The notes under the pieces: generated by a model | Databases searched by the model: none | Told to the model about the DNA's origin: nothing | What the model saw: the letters and a program-made list of their open reading frames with translations, nothing else | Shown here: positions 13,416-24,933 of the stretch, in pieces | Layout: every line of letters starts with the position of its first letter | Position numbering within the stretch: the first letter of the stretch is position 1 | Translations under genes and position numbers: made by a program | Assembly (NCBI RefSeq): GCF_001577835.2 | Contig: NC_029519.1 | Span: 35,230,775 to 35,294,774, forward strand | DNA: 64,000 bases | From: Coturnix japonica | Lineage: Eukaryota > Chordata > Aves > Galliformes > Phasianidae | Reading direction: 5' to 3'

Positions 13416-16186
13416 CTACCTCGATCTTCTATCCTTTTTGGATTTGTCAGTACATTTGTCCATGGTTTTCTCGTTATCTCCTCTGCACTTGGGGCAATAC
13501 CACTTCCCCTTTGGTTTATAGGTGAGTCCAACACACGAGAAGTGGAACCACTCAATAGGACACTGTTCGTTATCACATCCTATCATTTCTCCGTAAGACA
13601 CCTGGTTACATAAGCAGTAAGTCGGTTCATTGGGATCAATCGCAAATTCCACGGGTGAAACCTCTCTCTCTTGTTTGGCTTTGGAGCGTTTTTTCTTCTT
13701 GGAAGATTTGGATCTCTTCTCTTTCGGTGGCTGATCGTCGCAGTCGTCGATCCCGTTTGCTATGTGGCACAGGTCGCGGCTTTCACTGGTCCGCTGCCGA
13801 CGGGGTCTACGTGAAGATCTCTCCGGCTGGCAGGACTCCATCTTTGCCTTTTCTAGAGGCTTGTCGTTCTCAGACAGGTCTTGAAAACACTGAGAGTGAG
13901 TTTCCATCTGTCGGGCTCTGTTCTCTACCAGTTCCAGCATCTGAGTAACTATCTGAATTTTTTCATCTCCCAGTTCTTGACTGTTGATTAAAGCACGCTG
14001 GAGATGCTGCTGCAGGCGTTTCTTCTGAACGGGATCGTTCTCAGACTTGTATTTTTCATAGACATCGTCTATTTCTTTTAAAGCTTCTACAAAACAAACA
14101 CAGTACGAATAATTACACGAGATAGAAGGTACATATCTGTATTTTGTTGAGCACGTTCAAACGGACGTGAAACAGTACAAGTTTTAATTACAGTATACCC
14201 CAGTGGGCTACATCAGGTATTTAATTCAAGTTACACCTGAGCATCAAGTCAGTGTTTAAGGTGGTAATCCACTGCATAAAAAGCTTCTCAAGTTCTAAGA
14301 AAAAGCAAGATGCTTTTGAGCACTGGATAAAGGGAAGGGTAAGCCCAGAAAGGTGAACGCTGCTGCCAAAGCCAGAATGGTCCAAATTCTGACTCAGCAT
14401 CTGACAAAGCAGGATTTTTTTGCTGAGGTTCCATATTAGAGTAGTTACAAAGCCCTGGCCTACAAACCAAAGCTTCTCATACCATAGGAAGAATCTCAGA
14501 ATTCACTATAATCGTGTAACCATCACATTACAATCCAAAATTAGGATATGCAGGTCCTCTGCCTCCTCCTTTCTATACACGAGGGTTTAGCACTACCTTT
14601 TCAACAGCCCTTAGTTACAACAAAGTACCACAGTGGAAGCTACATATTAACAGATGTACAATCAGGATCTAAGACAACTTAAACCACTCCAAGTGGTGCT
14701 GGTTGTACCAAGAAGTTACATCCAGTTGTGTGTTACATTGAGGCAGAACTTGTCCTCCACATTTTCCCTTTTGATGGATTTTAAAATACTATTTTCCAGA
14801 CGGAAAGCGACACTACATCTACACAAGAAAGACAGAGGAACTGCTGAAGCAGAAGGAACTAAATCAGTGGAGCTGACAGCGAGATGTGACGGGGTGCTCG
14901 ATACAGCACCGATCCCTTCACAACTAACTTACAGGTCTGTAACGGGTAAGCGAATTTATGAACGATACTCAACTGATTCCACAACCAGAATGGACACGGA
15001 ACAATCTCTCATCCTGCACAGCTCTGTTTATAGGCTGCCTTTCATTTTTAAATTAAACGCTTTGTGCAGTTTTAGAATGATTCAAGCTCGCGCTAAATGG
15101 AAGCCACGGTTATTATCTCAGCGTTGCTCACAGTGATTTCTTTTCCTGCTGACATCCTGAAACAGCACCTTAAGAGGGAACGGTCACTTTTTACTATAAA
15201 TACTGAAATCTGTATGGAAACAGTAACCAGCAGCACTTTGTTCTACTGCAGACCTTCACCAGAGGAAGATGAAGTCAGTGCTCTGCCCATCTAATAACTC
15301 ACAGTGCCAGTACTCCAGCTGTCACTGAAAACACAGGTTTCGCTTTCCTACAGCTTTCAGCTGCATCTGTTGCCTTGACAGGATAAAATATTTGCTCTGA
15401 GAAGTGCCGAGTAAGGCACTCTGTAGTCTGAACAACTAGAAAGACTAGAAAATGTGTAGTGACAGAGCGACAGGTTCACTGAAGTACTTCCTTATTAACC
15501 CCTTATTAATTAGAGGAGGTACCCGTGTCCAGCTAGACAGCTTTAAAACCTCTGCTTAAAAAGGAGGCTAAGAAAAACAGACCAGGACCAAGCGTCCATT
15601 ACAGTTCATCTGCTTGAGTTTGGTGGAGCTGAGAAAAGAGAGTTCCAACGCTGTCAGCACGGAGCAGCTGTGCAAATCCTGCAGGCACCAGCACTCCATC
15701 CTGACCGCCCCGTGTGCCCCCGGCGGGCACGGCCCCCATGGCGGGGCGGAGCACAGGGCTCGTAACGGCCCCGCAGCCCCGGGCACACCTCGTGCTCACA
15801 GGCGACAGCCCTGCCTGCTCGGCGCTTCCCCTTCCACCCCCCGCCGGATTTCAAGCTGAGCGGGGAGGCCGGGGCCTAACGCCGCAGCCCGGAGCCCCGC
15901 GCCCAGCGCATGTGCGGCGGGCGGCCGCCTCCCCCCCACCCCGCGCCGCCCTCCCCTCCCCTCCGGTCGGTCCCTCCCTCCCGCTGCCCCGCGGAGGAGG
16001 CCGAGCCCCGGACCCACCTTGGCAGCGGGTGTCCACCTCCCGCAGCAGCGACACGTTGCGCTGGATGTCCAGCGGCAGCGACTCCACGCACTCCAGGTAT
16101 TCCTGCACGTACAGCGACAGCAGCCGGGCCCGCTCCCCGCCCGGCGCCGCCGGCCCCGCCACCAGCTGCGGCCCCGCCAGCATCAT
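13416..16186 (-). CDS. ING2: ING2, inhibitor of growth family member 2 (PHD-finger chromatin reader), two coding exons
   Basis: Coding exon 1 is 16186-16018 and exon 2 is 14086-13416, joined across a 1.93-kb intron with a GTGGGT donor and a TTTTGTAG acceptor. The join is in phase ([10 protein letters not shown]) and gives 279 residues plus TAG; human ING2 has 280. Seen: an N-terminal ING helical domain (about 20-130, with [13 protein letters not shown]), a basic nuclear-localisation stretch (about 178-195), and a C-terminal PHD finger with Zn ligands C214, C216, C227, C232, H238, C241, C254, C257. Y213, M224 and W236 match the residues that bind trimethylated H3K4 in human ING2. The tail KSKKDRRSR matches the polybasic phosphoinositide-binding end. 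Known role: nuclear reader of H3K4me3 in the Sin3-HDAC complex and cofactor of p53 acetylation. The start is one of two adjacent ATGs (16186 or 16183); human MLGQ aligns with the second, so the first methionine is uncertain. Identity is certain from near-identity across exon 2. Confidence 0.97.
14087..16017 (-). other. ING2: ING2 intron 1
   Basis: Single intron inferred from the in-phase join of the two ING2 exons. The donor lies in the GC-rich island and the acceptor is preceded by a pyrimidine tract. Several open frames inside it on both strands have no recognisable protein. No repeat family was recognised in it. Human ING2 likewise encodes its protein in two exons. Confidence 0.9.
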
Positions 16187-16960
16187 CCCCCCGCTGCAGC
16201 CGCTCCAGCCGCACATCCACCGCCGGCACCGGCTCACGGGGCAGCCCCCGCCCGGCCCGCTCCGCTCTGCCGCCTCCTGCCGCCTGCCGCCCCTCTACCC
16301 GCGAGCGGCCGGACCGCTCAATGCCGCGGGACCGGCGCACCGCCGGGCCGGACCGACCCACCCGGACCGAGCCGCCCGCCTCGGGTCCCGCTCAGCGCCC
16401 GGCGGAACGGCCGCCGCCACAGCGAAACCCACTTGGAGCCCCCGCCCCTGGTCGCCTGGCTACGCGCATGCGCGAGGCCCTGCCCTTATAAGGCGCGGCT
16501 AGAGGCGCCGCCAGGGGTTCGCATTCTCCCGCCTTCCCCTCTCGCGCGCTCCTATTGGCCCGAAGGGCGGGGGGGCGGGATATAGCGCAGGGGCGGAGCC
16601 TCCCTTAAAGGCACACGCACCCTGCTCCTCCCCCCGCTGACGGCCGGGCGCCGACTCCGCGGGGAGCGTGGCGGGGCCGCTCCCTGCCGGGGGCACCTGC
16701 CGTGGCGGCGGGCGCACGGACGGCCGTGAGGCGGAGGATCGCCCCAGGTGCCCCGGCAGCGCCGCGTGTGGGCGGGCGGCGGTTGTGGGGGCGTTGGAGG
16801 CGCGGATCCGTTCGTCAGCCGGCTGCTCTCAGCCTTGGCTCTCGGCTCGTGCTGCCCGGCTGTCCCGGCACGGCGCTATGCCGAGGTGTGGAGTAATGGC
16901 CCGAGTCAGCAGCGTGGAAAGGAACGGAAACAGGGGGGTGGGCAGAGCTAGCGGAGGGTC
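15690..16960. promoter_or_regulatory. ING2: CpG island covering the ING2 promoter and first exon
   Basis: The segment is strongly GC-rich with abundant CG dinucleotides, unlike the AT-rich flanks. It contains ING2 coding exon 1 and the presumed 5' UTR and promoter. Long open frames on both strands here (up to about 260 codons) are composition effects: low complexity, Pro/Ala/Arg rich, and overlapping in several frames. Confidence 0.88.
16463..16558 (-). promoter_or_regulatory. ING2: ING2 core promoter motifs: CCAAT box, TATA-like box, NRF1 site
   Basis: Reading on the minus strand towards ING2: a CCAAT box (ATTGG on plus at 16554-16558), a TTATAA element (16486-16491), then a perfect palindromic NRF1 site CGCGCATGCGCG (16463-16474). 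The spacing would place transcription start near 16460, giving a 5' UTR of roughly 270 bases. The motifs are seen; their use as a promoter is inferred. Confidence 0.6.
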
Positions 16961-17729
16961 GGAACGTGAAGGGCAGCGATGAGTCTGAATGGTCGCGGTT
17001 CTGTGAGGAAACAGAGCTGAGAAACAGATTCCTGCCATGCAGCGTAGGAGTAAAGCAAGATACAGCGTTAATTACAGACTGTGTGCTGCAGCCTGATAGC
17101 CCCGTGACACAGCTGCACCTATCAGGTAGATCCAGACTGCAGGCTATTAATTAAGACTGTTAAGAGTTAATTACCAGGACGCATTCAAGAATTTCTCAAC
17201 ACGCCGAGTTACTCTATGCTGATGTAACACCTAGTGCCACAGTTAATTACTGCTGTGCTATGAAAAACATCTTGAAGGATAGTGAATAAAGCCATGAGAT
17301 AATTGAGTTCACGCGTTTGAAATGACACCAGTCACCTGATGGAAGCCTGGCTTAAGGAATTCGTAACACTGTCACGTGTGAGGATGTTTTCCTTCCCACG
17401 CAGGGAAATAAAGGTGGGAGTAACTCACTGCAATTCTTGCCCTAAAAATGTCTCCACTGACTACAAGGGAGCGCAGGTCTATTGTCACAGATGTCGGCAA
17501 ATTGAATTCCATTCCGTATGCTGAAATGGGGTAATTAGGCGCCTACAGTTACCAGCTACGGATGTGCCATTTGTTATAGACTCGGTAAGGATTTGGGTTA
17601 GACTTGTCAAAATAAGGGCAGCATCTCCGCGCACACCATGTACCTGCATTGACGCTGGCCTCACACAGCTTTGGATGCAGCCTTTCACTCTTGGCGGAGC
17701 AGCCGACGCGGATAAAGTTGAGCCACAAA
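16961..17729. other. spacer between ING2 CpG island and orphan CpG segment
   Basis: Moderate-GC sequence without recognisable coding potential or repeats. It would be the intron if an upstream ING2 first exon existed in the orphan segment. Confidence 0.4.
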
Positions 17730-18285
17730 ACGGGATGGCCTGAGAGTGAGCCCCGTTCTGTTGGTGCTGCGGCCCGGCTGCCGGGTCGCTCGGCACTACC
17801 TGCGTGTCTGTGCCCGTGACGATGGCCCGCCCCGCGCTCACCCGCTCGGCCCGGAGGCGTCTCGGCGGCGTCACGTGGGCTGCGGGGCGGGGCGGGCGCC
17901 CGCGGCGCGTGGCACTCTCTGCCTGCGGTCCGGGGACTTTCCCCTAGGCGGGCACTGCGCCCTCGAGGAACCAAGTGTCCTCCGTGCGTGGCCTAGAGAG
18001 CAGGTCTTCAGAACATCCCACCAACTCTGTCCCACAGAGACTATTTATCTCTCTGTAAATAGGGTTTCTGTAAGGTTACGGTGAGTTCGCACGTAGTTTA
18101 TACCCCTTTCCGACCTCAGAGAACTCTGCACTGACATTGAAGCCGCTCAGCCGCAACTCGGTGCAGCACCCCGCAGCCGGCCGGGCACGGTACCAGCCGC
18201 AAAGATACATTACGGACGGCAATTCCGCCGCGCGGTGCCCTGTGGGTACTTTATGCAAATCAGGCTGACAGCGCATGCGCGTTGT
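17730..18285. promoter_or_regulatory. orphan CpG-rich segment with promoter-type motifs
   Basis: A GC- and CG-rich stretch (densest at 17740-17960) lies between the ING2 promoter and the CDKN2AIP 3' end. It holds a CACGTG E-box (17872-17877, in GTCACGTG context), an exact kappaB site GGGGACTTTCC (17932-17942), an octamer ATGCAAAT (18253-18260) and an 11/12 NRF1 site (18270-18281). A good splice-donor context, ACG|GTGAGT, begins at 18081 on the plus strand. No protein of known family is encoded. It may be a distal ING2 promoter (human ING2 has alternative first exons) or the start of a non-coding RNA; both are inferences. Confidence 0.55.
17932..17942 (+). promoter_or_regulatory. kappaB site
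   Basis: GGGGACTTTCC is an exact match to the classical immunoglobulin-kappa enhancer NF-kappaB element. It sits at the edge of the orphan CpG segment. Binding is not shown by sequence alone. Confidence 0.5.
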
Positions 18286-19500
18286 GGTGCAGTGTCTGTG
18301 TGTGGGCGGGTGTTTGTTTGTTGTGCGCTCGTCACTCAGGGCTGCCCGTAACGCCTGCTCGATCTTGGTAGAACCGACGCGTTTAGCCACATCCCGCTCA
18401 GAACGTACAATAAAAACACCACAGTCGGACTTTGAGTTACTGTAAGAGTGGCCCCACACTCCTCTTCTGATGAATCATAACCAAATAGAGAAGAGGAACA
18501 ACGCTTATAAATTCAAGTACTCCATTTTTACCGGAGCCATGGAGCCCCTCAGCGCCCTGCAGTCACCCCATCACGCTCCAGGGCAGCTCTGTGGTTTGGA
18601 CATGAGACGCTGCCACCTGCAGCCAGAGCCCAGCACAGACACGGGACACCCCCACAGCCATTGGGCATCAAGGCTACCACAGCGCCTGAGGGCCCAGTGC
18701 TAGAAGTGAGCACCGAGTCTATTTCACACTGCATAGGAAGCAGTGTAACAGGCTGCAGTGCAAACTGTGGGCCACAATGCAGAAACGTGTGGGGAACTAC
18801 TGAGAAACCCACCCGAAGGCAAGGCCGGCCAACACATCTGGGTTTGGAGGCTGGGCAGCTGCTTCTATTCAGCTTCACATCCTGTACAGCAACACAGCGC
18901 TGCTGTGCTTTAGTCCCAGTGTCACAACTCAAAGTATTTACATGGAGGAGTTATTACTACCAAGATCCCAGCAATCCCTATGTGATCCTGCACTGCTCAC
19001 TCAGTGGATCTGTCAGTCAATGCCAGGTCACCATTAAGCAGTACTAACTACTGTAATTAGACAAGACTAATCCACAACAGCACTAAAGACATAATGCTTT
19101 TACAATTACACATCGTTAACCACTAAGTCAGAACGTGCCATTTGTGCAGGTATTTCCACACTGAAAGTAACACTGACCTCCTGCTTTGCTTCAAACCATT
19201 GTGAATATAACGTAGAAAGTAGCAGCAAGGGGCTCAGTGCAAACACTTGACAGCGCTGCATCTGGAAGACAGCAGCAGCATGTTTGTGTTCATCTACCTC
19301 ATACTAAGGCCCAGATAAGCACAATCTATTATCAAATTGATCCACTTAGTGGTACAGTACTGAATTACCCATCCCAATAAGACAACTCAAGCTATGGGGT
19401 TACACCTTGATGCTGCTCAAAACCTCTCTGAGGGTGTCACAGTTAATGAGATGGCTCCAATAACAAACAGCTCCAAGAAAGTACTACAAACGCACATCCC
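18286..19500. other. spacer between orphan CpG segment and CDKN2AIP 3' end
   Basis: No coding exon or repeat was recognised. Open frames of up to about 128 codons occur on both strands (for example 18549-18932 and 18661-19047), but they overlap each other and lack any known motif. Confidence 0.45.
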
Positions 19501-19506
19501 AGAGAT

Positions 19507-19559
19507 TTTATTGGTTCAGTAGCAGTCAAATATACTTAGTATAGAAATCCATGTTTATT
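19507..19559 (-). promoter_or_regulatory. CDKN2AIP: two AATAAA polyadenylation signals for CDKN2AIP
   Basis: TTTATT on plus at 19554-19559 and 19507-19512 reads AATAAA twice on the minus strand, 0.71 and 0.76 kb after the CDKN2AIP stop. They predict a 3' UTR of about 0.73-0.79 kb (20272 to about 19485-19540). Confidence 0.55.
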
Positions 19560-20272
19560 TGAAAAAACTGCAAAGGATTTTTTTTCACAATATAAATTAG
19601 GTCTACTTACAGAGTTTTAGTGGCTGAAGTAGCTGTGACTCGCCCGCTAATTGGTTATTTGCTAATATAATGTTAAATGGGATCTACACTGCTAGTGTAA
19701 CATTAAATCAGATCAGGGTGTCATTTCTATTGCAAATTTTACAAGGTCTCATAGAAATAGTCAACCGACTCGTTTCTCTCCTAATAATAGCAACAGTGAA
19801 CACTATGAACGATACATCTGAAATGGATGACTCAACTTCTCAACTGAAGTTTCTAAACGACTCTCAATCATTCAAGTATTATGGTCCCTACAGACACACT
19901 CCTACGTGGCTAAAAAAAGTCATGGCAGACAACTCAGCACACTGCCACCGTATCATAGGAATTACAAAATCATCAGGTTTGAAACAGCGAGTTGTACCTT
20001 AACCGGTTAATTAAAAATAGAAGAAGTAGGTAGACTATTTTGCAAATAAAAGAGCACACTAGTGTGCCATGTATTAAGGCATACCTTTAAATCCACACTT
20101 GTCATCTCTAACAAGTTTCATACGATTGCTACCAAGTGAAAGGGATCGAGTTGTCTTGCAAAACTGAGAAAGAAATACAAAATTATCTGGAAGCCTACGT
20201 TTGTAAAGTACAAAATTAACCTTCAGTCCTCGTGTCGAAATACTATACACAGTACAAACAGCGATTCTCCTC

Positions 20273-23198
20273 CTAGATGATCTCCCGAGGATTTAATAAA
20301 GCTGGAGGTAAATTGGAGGGTTTTGATTCTTCATCCAAAAGTACCAAATCTTCAATTTCACTACCTTTGTATTTCCTTTTACATATCTTCACAATAACTT
20401 TCTTCTTGAGGAACAATTTCAAAGCTTCTCTTGAAGCAACTGCTTTGGCGTTTTCCATGTTTTTACCACAGCCAGTACCCAAATACACAGACTTGCACCT
20501 CAGTTCACAAACTATATTTTCCAGAGAGCTCTTATTTTGAGGTAAGTCTGCAAGTTCCTTCAGGGGAACGAAAGCGACATCTAACGTAGCTTTGACAGAT
20601 TGGATAGACGAGTTAAGAAGTTCCGCGTGATTTACATTAGGACTAAAGCCTCCCACAGCAACCAGTTTCCACGCTACGGCCTTATACAGTCTGTTGAAAA
20701 AAGGCTGTCTTTCCTTTGCATCTTCACTGGTTAACGGTTTGCACAAAGCTTTAGCAGGGCCTTCGCTGGCCTGCGAACCACTCTTGGAAGCAAGTTGTGT
20801 ACTCTTGGCAGCCTGAGCCCCGATGCGGGAGGGGCCTTGCTGTGCACCACTGCGAGCGGCCAGCAGAGATGCTGCCGCCTGAGCGCTGCTCTTGGAGGTG
20901 AGCAGCGAGGCACCCTGCTGCGTGCCGCTCCGTGCAGCCAGCAATGAGGCAGCCACCTCCGCACTGCTCTTGGAGGCCAGGAGCGAGGAACCCGCTTTGG
21001 CAGTGCCCTTAGAAGCCAGCAGCAGCGAGGCTCCCACCTGGGTGCCGCTCTTGGGCGCTAGCAGCAGTGATGTGCCTGCCTGAGCGCTGCCCTTGGCGGC
21101 CAGCAGCAGAGAGGGGCCCGCCTGAGCGCCGCTCTTGGACACGGATGGTAGACCACTCACTTGGGTTTTGGAAGACAGCAATGCAGCACTTGTTTGTGCT
21201 GTGCTCTTGGTAGCAGTCACCGGCACCGATGCTGCCTGCAGGGTGCTCTTGGCAGCAGCTGGCGGCACTGATGCCGCCTGCGGGGTGCTCTTGGTAGGGG
21301 TCACTGGCACCGTTGCTGCCTGCGAGGCGTTGTTTGTGGCAGCTGGTGCCACCTCTGCCACCAGTGGGGCGCTGTTGGCGGCAGCTGTTGGTACCTCTGC
21401 TGCCTGCGGGGCACTAGTGGTGGCAGCTGGTGGCACTGCTGCCTGAGGGGTGCTGTTGGTGGCAGCTGGCGGCACTGCCGGTGCCTGCAGGGCGCTAGTG
21501 CTGGCAGCCGATGGCACCGCTACCGCCTGTGGGGCAGCAGTCGGTGACCCTGAACTTAACGTAGCTTTTTCAGGTGATGGCACATTTTCACACTTGCCTT
21601 CCTTAGATGGAATCTCTCCTGCTTCTTTTTCTGATGAAGATGGTGCTGGGCTTTGCTCAACAGTATGTTCAGCATTAGTAGTAGGCTTTTCTTCTGCTTT
21701 TGCAATGGATGTGGTGAGTGCTTCTTGATTTGAACTGCAAGTTGACAGGGAGCTTTCCGAATCTTTGCTCGTATCTTTATCCTGCTTTTTGGGCAACGGG
21801 CTCTCTGTTTCCATAGGGACTTCAGCCTTGGTTGTTTTCACATCTTGTCCAGTGTCCTTAGATTCTTTGCATTTCTCAACAGCTCGCTTCTTGGCGGGCT
21901 CCTCTACCCCTTCTGCAAAACAAGGCAGGTACGTTATTCTCTTTGGGTTTCTGCACCGTGAAGCGATTTATCTTATTTTCTAAAAAAACCCAGCAGTCAT
22001 CCCTCCAAATATTAAATGTATTTATTGGGAATATACCTTCAATTGCAATTTCAAATAATTATCCACTATTTCAGAATATTTTAGTAATTTTTGACACAAA
22101 AATTGGAAACACAACCTACTGTTTCAAATCATTTTAACATTTGTTTGGCAAAAAAAAAACCCCAACAAACAGCAGCCATACGCTACACTTTCAGTTTCAG
22201 TTTGGGATCTGAAGGCCCATACGTATTTGCATTCTTGAAGGCCAAAGCAAAAGTGACCAAAGTAGATTTAACATATTAGCTGACCTTAAAAATAAGCGTA
22301 TTTTGTTAAGTAATATCATGAACATGTATTTAAAATACTATTTTAGGATATTTTTTTAAGAAACAAAAGACCGAGTTTCTCACAAAGCTTTAATGTTACT
22401 TTGCTTTCAGCACCAGGCAGACAAGAACACACATAAGCTACAGTACAACCACCCACATCATGTTAAAGGAGCTGGCAACAGCTGTAGAAGTGTTACTGCC
22501 ATCAAAAGAGCTCGATATTGCCAACTGAATGTATATGCATTACGTTTGTTTTAAAGGCATCAACAAGTAAAAAGAAGGGGAAAAAAATAAGGAGGAGTTT
22601 TAAAAGTCAGCCGTCCCGTTACTTTGTCAACCCGTGGCCAAGCTAGCACATTCAACACAAGCATATTCTAGACTCCTATGTATTGTCACAGCTATTATCT
22701 GCTAACCATTGCTACTTGATATGCCTCTTTTCTTCACCTTGGCAACCAGTTCGTCTCTCGTGGTGTGGACGGGCGCGCCGGTCACTTGGATGCCTTCGGC
22801 CATTTCCAGCGCCTTCTCCGTGACCTGAGGCGGGTACCTGCAGGGGCGACAGCGGGACGGGAGGGGGGACGTACAGGAGGAGGATGAGGAGGATGAGGAG
22901 GATGGGGAGGAGGGGAGGAGCGCCGTCAGCCGCCAGCCATTCGGCCGCCCCCGCCCGCCCGCCCGCCGCGCACTCACCGGCAGCCCAGGAAGACGTGGTT
23001 GGCCCACACCATGGACAGGGAGACGAGGCGCCGCAGTTGGGCGCTGCCGGCCGCGGGCGGCTCGCCCACATTGCGCAGCAGGAACTCGCGCCGGTACCGC
23101 CAGTGGTGCTCGGGCTCGCAGGCCCCGCGCAGCGCCTCCGCCCAAGCCACCTCTTCGTCCGTCCTGCCCAGCGGCTCGCCCGCCGTCCTGCTCACCAT
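20273..23198 (-). CDS. CDKN2AIP: CDKN2AIP (CARF), CDKN2A-interacting protein, three coding exons
   Basis: Coding exons 23198-22978, 22837-22707 and 21912-20273 join in phase (GCR|YPPQ and SSSN|EGVEEP) with GT/AG sites, giving 663 residues plus TAG; human has 580. The start ATG has a strong context (GCCATGG). Seen: an N-terminal XRN2-binding domain (about 14-112, with WRYRREFLLRN and WANHVFLGCRYP), a basic NLS-like PAKKR (123-127), a long Ala/Ser/Pro low-complexity centre with two tandem-repeat tracts (about 257-500), and a conserved C-terminal part (about 507-663) with a double-stranded RNA-binding-like fold (about 575-623). Known role: nuclear partner of ARF that modulates p53, MDM2 and p21 signalling, and a binder of the exonuclease XRN2. 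The ends match human closely, while the centre aligns poorly because of repeat expansion, which accounts for the extra length. Confidence 0.97.
20765..21496 (-). repeat. CDKN2AIP: two intragenic tandem-repeat tracts in CDKN2AIP exon 3
   Basis: Tract 1 (about 21496-21170) holds about eight units of 13-14 codons with the pattern S-[AT]-[PL]-Q-A-A-x-V-P-x-A-A-[TA]-[NK]. Tract 2 (about 21136-20765) holds about eight to ten units of 13-14 codons, K-S-[GS]-x-Q-x-[GA]-x-S-L-L-x-[AS]. DNA period is thus about 39-42 bases. Human CDKN2AIP has a shorter Ser-rich version of tract 2 (SLLASKSSSQ-like); tract 1 looks like an added expansion. The frame stays open throughout. Confidence 0.85.
22707..22977 (-). 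other. CDKN2AIP: CDKN2AIP intron 1 (140 bp) and coding exon 2
   Basis: Intron 1 (22977-22838) is only 140 bases and carries a purine-rich 9-base repeat on the plus strand (AGGAGGATG, about three copies, near 22875-22907). Exon 2 (22837-22707, 131 bases) encodes residues 74-118, the end of the XRN2-binding domain. Intron 2 follows at 22706-21913 with donor GTTAGC and acceptor TTTTGCAG; nothing was recognised in it. Confidence 0.88.
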
Positions 23199-23440
23199 GG
23201 CCGCTCCTTCCGCCCGCGCGGGGCCCGCTCCGCCCCGCCCGCTCCGCTCGCCAGGCCCCGCGGCGGAACAACGGCTCGGCGACCGCCCGCTCCTTCCGGC
23301 CGCGCGCGATGACCTCACAACCGGCGCGAGGGGCGGCCCCGACACAACGGCTGCAACGGCCGTGGGCGGGGCGGGGCAGAGCGGGATGTGCCGCTGCCGC
23401 CCTCTGGAGGGCGCTCGTGCTGCGGGTTTCACTGCGGCTT
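22780..23440. promoter_or_regulatory. CDKN2AIP: CpG island and promoter of CDKN2AIP
   Basis: GC-rich, CG-rich segment covering exon 1 and about 240 bases upstream of the ATG. Upstream motifs seen: an ETS-type CCGGAAG on the minus strand (23293-23299) and a near-CRE TGACCTCA (23310-23317). No TATA box was seen, as is usual for a dispersed housekeeping promoter. Promoter use is inferred from position. Confidence 0.75.
23397..23410 (-). promoter_or_regulatory. CTCF-like motif upstream of CDKN2AIP
   Basis: The minus strand reads CCTCCAGAGGGCGG, a one-mismatch match to the CTCF core, about 200 bases upstream of the CDKN2AIP ATG inside the CpG island. GC-rich background makes chance matches more likely here. 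Confidence 0.35.
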
Positions 23441-24933
23441 TGTTTGGGCTGTGGAAAAGATACGGCGGGATTTCTCAGTCCTCGTGGTCTGAACGGAAGT
23501 GTTTCCTTTGTTTTGTCGGTTAACGCACCCGCTGTTCTCTCGTGCCAGGAGCAAACAAATGGTCACGGGCATGAAGGGGGACCTGGCACAAAGAGCAAGG
23601 AAAGGGCAGCGCCTTGTGTGGGGGACTCAGTGACATGGCTTCATTCACAGTGTCAGGACGTTCAGAAATGGCACCATGCGCATCACCGGTGTGGTGTCAC
23701 TACTCTATCCAGATGTCAGTCCATCCTGTGGGGGTTATCAGGCAGAATAACCTGAAATACCTGAAGGATGCAACTGGCACTCAGGTTGTTCCATGTGGAG
23801 ATGGGGCGGACCTGTCTTCCATGCCTCTGACTCCGTGCTACCACAATTCTTCACTTCAGAGTTAATACAGACACTGAAAGGCAAAGGCCAATGGAATGGA
23901 AGCCCTAGCAAACAGGCCTCAGGGTGCTCTCCAGCTCTCCATGCTGCTGGCCGTTCTGGTAACGCTCTCCAAAGAACCAGTCCTCTTTCTAACAAACACA
24001 GCTAGGGCTTGGTCCAGACTTGAAAGCTGCTCTTCAGGGATGGCAAGAATTCAGGCAGGTCTGGGTAGCTGTTGCTGAGTTACTGGTCATCTTGTGAACG
24101 TAGCAGAGCTCTCAGCACAACCTTGAATGCTCCACAGCCAACTCAGCTGCCAAGTGAAACTACTGAGGACCAGTCCACGCTAGGTTAGTATCTTACCACT
24201 TAAGAGTAGCAGTTTGGGTGAATTAGACTCTAGAGAGTGGCAGGGGCAATGCCATACACTTGGAGAGATTCCAGAAGTGGTATTTCCAGGCTTGCTGGTG
24301 AAATGATGCCTCCTGGTGCCAAACATCAGAGATAGCCCCCCACAGTTGAGAATTTTGTGTCTGCTCTTGGTCACTCCATGCATGTAAGGTAACATGGTCT
24401 CACCTGTGAGACCTGGGCTCCTCCAAAGGCATCCTTCTGAGGACTGTATTGCACTCTGTACAGCTAGAAGGCCTGACACATTATCTAGTTCTAGAGTGAC
24501 TCGGGAACTGATTAGAACAACATTTTTTTCCCCGACTTAAGAGACTGCTTCCTTGCCCTCTGACCATATGGGTGAACACAACCACAGATGACAGCTGGAG
24601 AAGTCAGAATCCTTCCCGCTTCTGTGCCACAAAAAGTTTTTGTGAGCATCTTCTGGGCTCTGGCACCTTTCTAGCACGTTGTACCCTTTATTTGTGGTTA
24701 ATCAATGCTGCTTCTGAATCAACATAGCCTTTCTCTTGGGACAAAGGCGACCAAGTGCTGGTGTCATGCTGGAAGCAGGCCAGATCTCAGCCCCAGAGTG
24801 TGGAATGTCGTGCACGTGCTCACACAGACATACAGTTGTCTACCCGCCGTGCTCTCTGAGAATTAGACACATACTGTGTCGCGAGTTGATTAAAAAAAGC
24901 GTGTTTAGTAGAAAAGAGAGAAAAACACTGCTG

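Noticed and set aside
15714-16585. Long open frames on both strands over ING2 exon 1 (up to about 260 codons)
   Set aside because: They overlap in several frames within a CpG island, are rich in Pro, Ala, Arg and Gly, and match no family. GC-rich DNA lacks stops by chance, and the true ING2 frame explains the conserved part.
18076-18459. 127-codon minus-strand frame across the octamer and NRF1-like sites
   Set aside because: No recognisable domain; it overlaps other open frames in CG-rich DNA and its composition is not protein-like.
20731-21728. Open frames antisense to or out of frame with CDKN2AIP exon 3
   Set aside because: They are shadows of the tandem repeats: a repeated unit without stops in one frame tends to be open in others.
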